From the NCBI GenBank assembly GCA_016193195.1, contig JACPSQ010000063.1, positions 1-9,798 of the forward strand: a stretch of 9,798 bases of DNA, given 5' to 3'. A model generated the notes under the pieces. That model did no database searches. It saw only the letters and a list, made by a program, of their open reading frames with translations, and was not told where the DNA came from. Below are positions 4,275-9,798 of this stretch, piece after piece. This DNA is from Candidatus Omnitrophota bacterium. Its GTDB lineage: Bacteria; Omnitrophota; Gorgyraeia; Aquiviventales; Aquiviventaceae. A program made the translations under genes and the position numbers. How positions within the stretch are numbered: position 1 is the stretch's first letter; every line of letters begins with the position of its first letter.

Positions 4275-5793
4275 AACAGGAATGAGCTTGCACGATTCAC
4301 CCCGTGAGATGGCGGCTTCGCCTATCTCACGGGGCAAGTGGTTTGACGTCCACGAGGTGGGGCAGGTCACCTCGATCCGCGAGTTCATCATCAAGGTGAA
4401 GGGGCTGCCGTCCTGCATGAACGGCCAGCAGGTGGAGTTGACTCACGGCGATCGCGGGATGGTGATGGGCTTCACCGAGGAGCACGTGCTGGTGTTGACC
4501 TTCGGGAACAAAGCCCGCGTTCGGGCCGGGGATGAGGTCCACTCCCGAGGAGAACCGTTCATGATCCCGGTCGGGGAGGCGTTCATCGGGCGGGTGGTGA
4601 GCAGCCTCGGCGAGCCGCTGGACGGTCAGGGTCCCATCGTCGCAGAAGCGAGCAACCCGATCTTCCGCGAAGCGCCCGGCGTGCTGGAGCGGGTCCCGGT
4701 GAATCAGGCGCTGGAGACCGGGGTCCGCATCATCGACGCCGCCTTCCCCATCGCCAAGGGGCAGCGTCAGCTCATCATCGGGGACCAGATGACGGGCAAG
4801 ACCACCATCGTCACCGACACCATCCTCAACCAGCGCGAGACCGGCGTCCTGTGCATCTACTGCGCCATCGGGCAGAGCCAGTCGTCGTTCATGAAAATCC
4901 TCAGGCTCCTGCGTGAGCGGGAGGCGCTGGCCTACACGATCGTCGTGGCCGGGGTCGCTTCCGCCCCATTGGGCGAGCAGTTCTTGGCCCCCTATGCCGC
5001 CTGCGCCCTGGGGGAATACTTCGCCTCCAAGGGACGCGACGTGTTCATTGCGTTTGATGACCTCAGCAAGCACGCCTGGGCCTACCGGCAGCTCTCGTTG
5101 CTCCTGGACCGCTCGCCGGGTCGCGAGGCCTATCCCGGGGATATCTTCTACATCCACTCCCAGTTGTTGGAGCGGGCGGGGAAGTTCGTCGCTGAGCTGG
5201 GCGGCGGGACCATGACCTTTTTCCCGATCGCCGCGACGATTCAGGGCGACATCACCGGCTATATCCAGACCAACCTCATCTCGATCACCGACGGGCAGAT
5301 CTACCTCAACACCTCGCTCTTCCAGCGCGGGTTCAAGCCCGCGATCGACTTCGGGTTGTCCGTCTCGCGTATCGGCAGCCGCGCCCAGTGCGCGGCCATG
5401 AAAGAGCTGAGCGGGAAGCTCCGCTTGGAATACCTCCAGTATCAGGAACTGCTGCGGATGACGACGATGAAAGCGGATCTCTCCGCGGATGCGGAGGCGC
5501 GCCTGCGGCGCGGGGAGCTGGTCACCGCCTTGTTCACCCAGCAGAAGGCCCGGCCGTCACTCCTGGCGGAGCAGGTGGTGTTCCTCTACGCGATCCGCAG
5601 CGGTCTGCTCGATCCGGTGCCCCAGGCCTGGCCGCGGTTTAAGCAGGAGATCTCCCCGTGGCTTGCGGCGACGTATCCGGAGCTCCTCAAGGAGATCCGG
5701 GAGCGGCAGGCCCTCTCGCCCACGCTGAAGCCAGCCCTGGACCAGGCATTGGCCGCGTTCCTCCAACAGGAGGCGAAGCCCACCGGACCATGA
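4255..5793 (+). CDS. atpA: F-type ATP synthase alpha subunit
   Basis: 512 aa from ATG 4255, chosen because GGAGG (4241-4245) stands 9 nt before it. ATG 4282 (503 aa) and ATG 4309, which lies inside a palindromic element, are the alternatives. Family features are the beta-barrel start HEVGQVTSI...VKGLPSCMNGQ, the P-loop GDQMTGKT (about 176-183), DDLSKHAWAYRQLSLLL, PGREAYPGDIFYIHSQLLER, SITDGQIYLNTSLF and the arginine finger in LSVSRIGSRAQ (R372). Alpha binds nucleotide without catalysis and forms the alpha3beta3 head with beta. The oddity is the N-terminus: a family A element encodes residues 16-27 (PREMAASPISRG). The usual amphipathic helix that binds delta is not recognisable, which matches the missing delta N-terminal domain in the b/delta gene. 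The stop overlaps the gamma start as ATGA. Confidence 0.9.
   Translation: MPKTPPETGMSLHDSPREMAASPISRGKWFDVHEVGQVTSIREFIIKVKGLPSCMNGQQVELTHGDRGMVMGFTEEHVLVLTFGNKARVRAGDEVHSRGEPFMIPVGEAFIGRVVSSLGEPLDGQGPIVAEASNPIFREAPGVLERVPVNQALETGVRIIDAAFPIAKGQRQLIIGDQMTGKTTIVTDTILNQRETGVLCIYCAIGQSQSSFMKILRLLREREALAYTIVVAGVASAPLGEQFLAPYAACALGEYFASKGRDVFIAFDDLSKHAWAYRQLSLLLDRSPGREAYPGDIFYIHSQLLERAGKFVAELGGGTMTFFPIAATIQGDITGYIQTNLISITDGQIYLNTSLFQRGFKPAIDFGLSVSRIGSRAQCAAMKELSGKLRLEYLQYQELLRMTTMKADLSADAEARLRRGELVTALFTQQKARPSLLAEQVVFLYAIRSGLLDPVPQAWPRFKQEISPWLAATYPELLKEIRERQALSPTLKPALDQALAAFLQQEAKPTGP
4300..4334. mobile_element. Family A element, 35-bp form, inside the alpha coding region (A6)
   Basis: Ends CCCCGTGAGAT (4300-4310) and ATCTCACGGGG (4324-4334) are perfect. 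The element differs by one base from A1 (2138-2172). It is read in frame as part of alpha and also brings its own ATG (4309). No 4-bp duplication is seen (TTCA on the left, CAAG on the right). Confidence 0.85.
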
Positions 5794-6710
5794 TCCCGCT
5801 GACCCGTTTGAAGAAGGACGTGCTCTTCAACACGGAGCTCACGAAGGTCGTGGATGTGTTGAAAGGCATTGCGGCTGCGCGCTTTCACGTCCTCGAACGT
5901 CAACTGGCGCTGTTTGAGCCATACGCCAAGGCGGCTGAGACGATCCTCGGCGCGGCGGCGCTGGACCAGGTGGACCATCCCTTCGTGCGACCGCGTGGGC
6001 AACGGGCCGGTGTGGTGATGGTGACCTCGGATGCGGGCTTCCTGGGCGGGCTGAACAGCCAGGTGGTCACCCTGGGGTTGCGCGAGGGGGGCGCTGGAGC
6101 CCTGCTGACCGTCATCGGGGAGCGCGGGGTGAACTACCTGCGGGACCTGCGCCATGAGTGCACGGCGTTCCCTGGCATCCAGGATACGAGCCGGTTCTCG
6201 CTTGCGGTGGCGGTCAGGGATCATGTCGTGCAGGGGGTCCTGCGAGGGGAGTGCGGGCGGCTGGTCATCGTGTACCCCAAGCCCCTCTCCTTTGCGGTCC
6301 AGGAGGTCACCGTGGAGACGCTCCTGCCGTGCAGCGAGTGGTCCCACCACCTGTCTGGCCCGCCTACGGCGGGCCCGATAGGCGAACAACACACTGTTGG
6401 GCTGCCGTTGGCAGCCCAAAGACAGGTGGTGGGAGAGATGCTCTGGGAATCGCGGGTCGACGACGTCGTTGAGTATGTGGTCGCGCAACGGCTCGGCCAC
6501 AGGCTTGAGGAGATCTTTGCGCTGAGCCGTCTGGCTGAGCTGGCGGCCCGCGCGGTGCACCTGGAGGGAAGCTACCAGGAGCTGGTGCGACGCGGCAAGA
6601 AGCTGCGGCAGGAGTACTTCCGCGCCCGGCACGAGATCATCGATCGGAGCATGCGGGAGATCTTCGCAGCCCAGTTGCTCTACAAAGGATCGTCCGCCGT
6701 CGAGAGTTGA
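5790..6710 (+). CDS. atpG: F-type ATP synthase gamma subunit (central shaft) with a repeat-encoded insert
   Basis: 306 aa from ATG 5790, which overlaps the alpha stop (ATGA), so the two are translationally coupled. The N-terminal shaft helix (LTRLKKDVLFNTELTKVVDV) and the C-terminal one (SRLAELAARAVHLEGSYQEL to SMREIFAAQLL) pack as the rotating coiled coil in F1. The globular part has the signature VTSDAGFLGGLN (usual form SDRGLCGGLN). Residues 185-215 are encoded exactly by the 93-bp family B element at 6342-6434. They sit after VETLLPCSEW and before EMLWESRVDDVVEYV, which matches the variable link between the Rossmann-like domain and the C-terminal helix. The element adds 31 codons without a stop or frame shift. 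The gene is otherwise complete and likely functional. Confidence 0.87.
   Translation: MIPLTRLKKDVLFNTELTKVVDVLKGIAAARFHVLERQLALFEPYAKAAETILGAAALDQVDHPFVRPRGQRAGVVMVTSDAGFLGGLNSQVVTLGLREGGAGALLTVIGERGVNYLRDLRHECTAFPGIQDTSRFSLAVAVRDHVVQGVLRGECGRLVIVYPKPLSFAVQEVTVETLLPCSEWSHHLSGPPTAGPIGEQHTVGLPLAAQRQVVGEMLWESRVDDVVEYVVAQRLGHRLEEIFALSRLAELAARAVHLEGSYQELVRRGKKLRQEYFRARHEIIDRSMREIFAAQLLYKGSSAVES
6342..6434. mobile_element. Family B palindromic element inside the gamma gene (B2)
   Basis: Perfect 15-bp ends TCCCACCACCTGTCT and AGACAGGTGGTGGGA. Inside are hairpin 1 (GGCCCGCC / GGCGGGCC, loop TAC), a 21-nt spacer and hairpin 2 (TTGGGCTGCC / GGCAGCCCAA, loop GTT). The layout and the 21-nt spacer length equal those of B1. 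The outermost pair changed from C-G to T-A, and both inner stems changed completely while still pairing. No target duplication is visible. Confidence 0.88.
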
Positions 6711-6711
6711 C

Positions 6712-6756
6712 ATGGAGCAACGCACGCGCGCTGATCAGCAGGGGCGGGCCCCGTGA
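6712..6756 (+). pseudogene. Displaced original N-terminus of beta, now a 14-codon leader frame
   Basis: ATG 6712 follows the gamma stop by one base, with GAGAG upstream at proper spacing. It reads MEQRTRADQQGRAP and stops at TGA 6754-6756 in the left arm of the family A element. If one CGGG copy and the 106-bp element are removed, the frame continues MEQRTRADQQGR-VVGVQGPVVDV, a normal beta start. It may still be translated and help reinitiation at the present beta start 24 nt downstream. Confidence 0.65.
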
Positions 6757-6858
6757 GATAGGATGTGGGCGGAGCGATGATGGCTAACCAAGCCACTCCA
6801 CAAGGAACTGATTCGAAGAGGGGACGCACCTCGGGCAGGGAGTATCTCACGGGGCGGG
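6745..6858. mobile_element. Family A-type element with long interior at the start of beta (A7), with CGGG duplication
   Basis: Perfect 12-bp ends CCCCGTGAGATA (6749-6760) and TATCTCACGGGG (6843-6854). CGGG flanks it on both sides (6745-6748, 6855-6858); the match extends to GGGGCGGG because the right arm ends in GGGG. The 82-bp interior is not palindromic and differs from the 35- and 51-bp forms. It supplies the present ribosome binding site and start codon of beta and about 22 residues. Confidence 0.85.
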
Positions 6859-8228
6859 TCGTGGGGGTGCAAGGGCCTGTCGTGGATGTGCGGTTCGAGA
6901 CCACCGAGGCCATCCCGAACATCTACGAGGTGTTGGAGGCGAAGACCCAGGATGGCCGCCGGCTCGTCCTGGAGGTCGCCGAGCACTTGCCGGGCAACAT
7001 CGCCCGCTGCATCGCCATGGCCGCGACGCTCAATCTCCAGCGCTCGACGCCGGTGACGCGGGCGGGCCTCTCCATTGAGGTGCCGGTTGGGGAGGCGTGC
7101 TACGGCCGGATTATCAATGTGCTGGGCGAGCCGATTGATCGCCAAGGTGAGCTCGTCACCCAGGAGACCCGGCCGATTCGGCGCACGGAGCTGCGCAAGC
7201 CATTCACGCGCCGGGGGACCGAGAACCACCGCGCCGAGCTGCTCGAAACGGGGATCAAGATCATCGACCTGCTCTTCCCGATGGTCAAGGGGAGCAAGAC
7301 CGGCATCCTGGGCGGGGCCGGGCTCGGCAAGAGCGTCCTCATCCTGGAGCTGATCCAGCACATCGCCGAGCGCCATCACGGAGCCTTCGTCTTCACAGGG
7401 GTGGGAGAGCGGATCCGAGAAGGGAATGAGCTCTTTCATGAAATGAAGATGCACAAGCTGCTGTCGAAAGGCATGATGGTCTACGGCCAGATGAACGAGC
7501 CGCCGGGGGCGCGCTTCGGCGTGGCGGCGGCCGGGATCACACTCGCCGAGTACATCCAGCGCCAGAACAAAGACGTCCTGTTCTTCGTGGACAACATCTT
7601 TCGGTTTGTCCAGGCGGGCGCGGAGATCTCCACGCTGCTGGGGCGCGTCCCGTCGGAAACGGGGTATCAACCTACGCTCGCTTCCGAGGTGAGCGACTTC
7701 CATGAGCGGATCCGCTCCGTGGAAGGGGGAGGATCGGTGACCGCGATCGAGGCGGTCTATGTGCCTGCGGATGACCTCACCGATCTCGCAGTCGTGACGA
7801 TCTTCACCTATCTCGATTCCATCATGGTGTTGTCGCGCGAGCGGGTCCAGATGGGGCTCTACCCCTGCATTGATCCGCTCCTCTCTTCTTCAGGGAACCT
7901 GGATCCGGATATCGTCGGAGAGCGTCACTACGCGATTGCGACGGAGGCGCTGAAGACCTTCAACAAGTACGAGGAGCTGCGCCGGATCGTCTCCGTGATC
8001 GGGATCGACGAGCTCTCCAAAGCCGATCGGACGCTCTATGAGCGCGCCCGCAAGCTCCAGAACTTCCTGACGCAGCCGTTCATCGTGGCCGAGGTGTTCT
8101 CAGGCGTGAAGGGGCAGTACGTCACCCTGGAGCAGACCCTGGAGGGATGCGAGCGGATTCTCGCTGGCCGTGTGGACCAGCGACCGGAAGAGCGGTTCTA
8201 CATGATCGGCGCCTTGCCGTGGGACTAA
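6780..8228 (+). CDS. atpD: F-type ATP synthase beta subunit (catalytic)
   Basis: 482 aa from ATG 6780, with GGAG five nt upstream. ATG 6777 and GTG 6765 are alternatives in the same frame. Catalytic features are intact: P-loop GGAGLGKS (178-185; usual form GGAGVGKT), the catalytic Glu and Arg in GVGERIREG (E210, R211), MVYGQMNEPPGAR, LFFVDNIFRFVQAG, LLGRVPSETGYQPTL, AVYVPADDLTD and the adenine-site Tyr in LYPCIDPL (Y361). The DELSEED-like lever reads DELSKAD (410-416), and the C-terminus has FLTQPFIVAEVFSG. It makes or hydrolyses ATP at the alpha/beta interface. Codons up to YLTG come from the family A element at 6749-6854, and conserved sequence starts at RVVGVQGPVVDVRF. Beta stands after gamma here, not first as in N-ATPase operons or directly before epsilon as in common ones. 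Confidence 0.92.
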   Translation: MANQATPQGTDSKRGRTSGREYLTGRVVGVQGPVVDVRFETTEAIPNIYEVLEAKTQDGRRLVLEVAEHLPGNIARCIAMAATLNLQRSTPVTRAGLSIEVPVGEACYGRIINVLGEPIDRQGELVTQETRPIRRTELRKPFTRRGTENHRAELLETGIKIIDLLFPMVKGSKTGILGGAGLGKSVLILELIQHIAERHHGAFVFTGVGERIREGNELFHEMKMHKLLSKGMMVYGQMNEPPGARFGVAAAGITLAEYIQRQNKDVLFFVDNIFRFVQAGAEISTLLGRVPSETGYQPTLASEVSDFHERIRSVEGGGSVTAIEAVYVPADDLTDLAVVTIFTYLDSIMVLSRERVQMGLYPCIDPLLSSSGNLDPDIVGERHYAIATEALKTFNKYEELRRIVSVIGIDELSKADRTLYERARKLQNFLTQPFIVAEVFSGVKGQYVTLEQTLEGCERILAGRVDQRPEERFYMIGALPWD

Positions 8229-8237
8229 CACGATCTG

Positions 8238-8750
8238 ATGACGACGTCGCCGAAGCGCCTCGGGGAGCTGCTGGTGGGCAAAGGCCTCATCAGCCCCGCC
8301 CAACTGGACATGGGGCTGAGCGAACAGCGCTCGACGAAGGAGTTCCTGGGCGCCATTCTCGTCCGGAAAGGCTGGCTCGAGGAGGAGCAGTTGCTCAAGA
8401 CGCTGGCCGAGCAGGCGGGCATCCCCTATGGCCATCTGGAGGCGGCAGAGATCGATTGGGCCGTGGCCAGGCGCTTTTCCCCGTCGTTGCTGCTTGAGCA
8501 TCACTGTTTTCCCACGCATATGGACGGTCAGGCGGTGGTGGTGGCGATCGCCAATCCGCTCGATGCGTGGGCGACGAGCGCCCTCGAAAAGGAGGCGGGC
8601 TTCAGGCAGGTGCGGTTGATGCTGGCGCCCGAGCAGGAGATCCTTGCCGCCATCCAGCAGGCGCACCGGCAGGCCGTGAAGTCGCTCAAGCCCCCCTCCC
8701 AGGGACACGACGATGACGACACCGAACAAACTGAGCCAACTGTTCCTTGA
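8238..8750 (+). CDS. Stand-alone MshEN (GspE/PilB N-terminal) domain protein, predicted c-di-GMP binder
   Basis: 170 aa, starting 9 nt after the beta stop. No good Shine-Dalgarno is visible, so translation may depend on coupling. The two tandem 24-residue MshEN motifs with a 5-residue spacer are clear: residues 7-30 begin RLGELLVGKGLIS and end in Q30; 31-35 is RSTKE; 36-59 begin FLGAILVRKGWLEEEQL and end in Q59. In the family (MshE and relatives) these motifs bind cyclic di-GMP through the RLG and hydrophobic positions and the final Gln. The first motif is canonical; the second has Phe in place of the first basic residue. The rest (IPYGHLEAAEIDWAVARRFS and on) completes a type II secretion E N-terminal fold. 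It ends in an acidic tail with no ATPase domain. It may be a free regulatory partner of the ATPase encoded next, which it overlaps by 38 nt. Confidence 0.82.
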   Translation: MTTSPKRLGELLVGKGLISPAQLDMGLSEQRSTKEFLGAILVRKGWLEEEQLLKTLAEQAGIPYGHLEAAEIDWAVARRFSPSLLLEHHCFPTHMDGQAVVVAIANPLDAWATSALEKEAGFRQVRLMLAPEQEILAAIQQAHRQAVKSLKPPSQGHDDDDTEQTEPTVP

Positions 8751-9798
8751 CAAGCGCCTCGTGTCTGAAGCGCAGCTCCTGGAAGCCTTGGAGATCCAGA
8801 AAGCCGACAACCGCTTCTTCGGCGCGGTCTTCGTCGAGCGCGGCTGGCTGACGTCCGAGCAGCTGATGGAGACGCTGGCGGCGCACTACGGGATGTCGTT
8901 CGTCCGACTTGAGGACATGAGCATCCCTGCGGAGGTCATCGCCGCTGTCCCGCTGAAAGTCGCCCTCTACTACCAGGTCATGCCGCTTCGGCTTCGCGAC
9001 TCGGCGCTCACCGTGGCGACTGCGAACCCGCAGGACATCCGTGTGCTCGACGAGCTCCGGCTGGCGCTGCAGCAACGCTATACGGTTGAGGCGGTCCTGG
9101 CGACAAGCGAGGATATCCTGCGCACGCTGAAAAAGCATTACGGGGTGGGGGCCGAAACGATCAACCGGATCCTCACCGAGCGGGCGGGCACGGCTCCCCT
9201 CGCAGGCGTCGAGGATGACGCCGTCGAAGATCTCGAGCAACTGGCTCAAGAGGCCTCCGTGGTGAATCTGGTGAATCAGCTGATCCTCGAGGCCCACCAC
9301 CGGCGCGCGACGGATATTCACCTTGAGCCCTACCGGGGAAAGGTGACACTGCGCTATCGGATCGATGGGATGCTGCACGAGGTGGATGTCCCGCCCACGA
9401 TCCGTCAGTTGTTTCCCGCCATCATCTCCCGGGTGAAAGTGCTCTCGACCTTGAACATCGTGGAGCGGCGGCTTCCGCAGGATGGCCGGGCCAGCGTGAA
9501 GGTCGGGGAAGAGAAGTTGGACCTGCGCATCTCGGTCCTGCCGACGCCGACCGGGGAGAGCGTGGTCATCCGGATTCTTCCCAACCACATGCTCTTAGAC
9601 CTGATGGAGCTGGGCTTTCGCGAGGTGGACCTCAAGCTCATCGCCACGATCATCCGCAAGCCGCATGGATTGATTTTTGTGACGGGGCCGACCGGCAGCG
9701 GAAAAACGACGACCCTCTATGCGTGCCTGAAGACCATCAATAGCCAGGAACGCAAGCTCATCACGATCGAAGACCCGATCGAGTATGAGCTTGAAGGC
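8713..9798 (+). CDS. pilB: PilB/GspE-type assembly ATPase (3' end outside window)
   Basis: 362 codons are visible from ATG 8713, with AGGGA 7 nt upstream, inside the end of the preceding gene. No stop occurs before the window ends; such proteins usually have about 560 residues. Residues 1-60 form an MshEN-like pair of motifs (KLSQLFLDKRLVSEAQLLEA, then FFGAVFVERGWLTSEQL). The first lacks the RLG signature (it reads KLS), so c-di-GMP binding may be lost or weak. The core has VVNLVNQLILEA, the ATDIHLEPYRGKVTLRYRID block (around residue 200), LPQDGRA, the P-loop GPTGSGKT (325-332) and the TIEDPIEYELEG segment (about 351-362). The enzyme would hydrolyse ATP in the cytoplasm to drive pilin polymerisation or pseudopilus assembly. 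PilB and GspE cannot be told apart without the missing part or the neighbouring pilus genes. Confidence 0.9.
   Translation, partial: MTTPNKLSQLFLDKRLVSEAQLLEALEIQKADNRFFGAVFVERGWLTSEQLMETLAAHYGMSFVRLEDMSIPAEVIAAVPLKVALYYQVMPLRLRDSALTVATANPQDIRVLDELRLALQQRYTVEAVLATSEDILRTLKKHYGVGAETINRILTERAGTAPLAGVEDDAVEDLEQLAQEASVVNLVNQLILEAHHRRATDIHLEPYRGKVTLRYRIDGMLHEVDVPPTIRQLFPAIISRVKVLSTLNIVERRLPQDGRASVKVGEEKLDLRISVLPTPTGESVVIRILPNHMLLDLMELGFREVDLKLIATIIRKPHGLIFVTGPTGSGKTTTLYACLKTINSQERKLITIEDPIEYELEG

Noticed and set aside
6342..6434. Intein or intron in gamma
   Set aside because: It is only 31 codons, has no splicing motifs, and is fully explained by the family B palindrome.
3582..7703. Long minus-strand frames opposite the ATP synthase genes
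   Set aside because: They mirror strongly supported + strand genes in GC-rich DNA and show no domain of their own.

Overview
This is a GC-rich bacterial window read entirely on the + strand. It carries most of an F-type ATP synthase, followed by two genes of the type IV pilus / type II secretion assembly-ATPase family. The dense short palindromic elements, the atypical ATP synthase gene order and the style of the upstream hypothetical proteins suggest an uncultivated lineage of the Omnitrophota/PVC kind. That placement is inference only, because no marker gene is present.

Layout. 1-903: 3' end of an unrecognised protein gene. 1040-1879: signal peptide plus C-terminal transmembrane protein. 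1891-2136: short F1 epsilon subunit. 2137-3006: about 870 bp without a protein gene. It holds palindromic elements, a strong sigma70-type promoter (2374-2403), a c-di-GMP-I (GEMM-I) riboswitch aptamer (2462-2740) and an intrinsic terminator (2831-2857). 3007-8228: ATP synthase subunits c, fused b/delta, alpha, gamma and beta, with a GIY-YIG nuclease gene between c and b. 8238-8750: stand-alone MshEN domain protein. 8713-end: PilB/GspE ATPase, cut by the window end. No subunit a gene is present in the window.

Working model. The promoter, riboswitch and terminator stand at the head of a tightly packed run of genes: c, b/delta, alpha, gamma, beta, MshEN protein, PilB. Cyclic di-GMP could therefore act twice, at the RNA leader and at the MshEN protein domain. 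This would link membrane energetics to pilus or secretion-motor expression.

The second theme is invasion by at least four families of short palindromic elements. Family A has CCCCGTGAGAT ends and visible 4-bp target duplications (TGAA, TTGA, CGGG). It occurs between genes, supplies the c subunit stop codon, encodes part of the alpha N-terminus and has rebuilt the start of beta. Family B (CCCACCACCTGTCT ends) sits once in front of subunit c and once in frame inside gamma. Families C and D sit inside the loops and junctions of the riboswitch, with the conserved core left intact. Removing single elements on paper restores a canonical riboswitch core and an uninterrupted beta start. This is the strongest evidence that they are recent mobile insertions.
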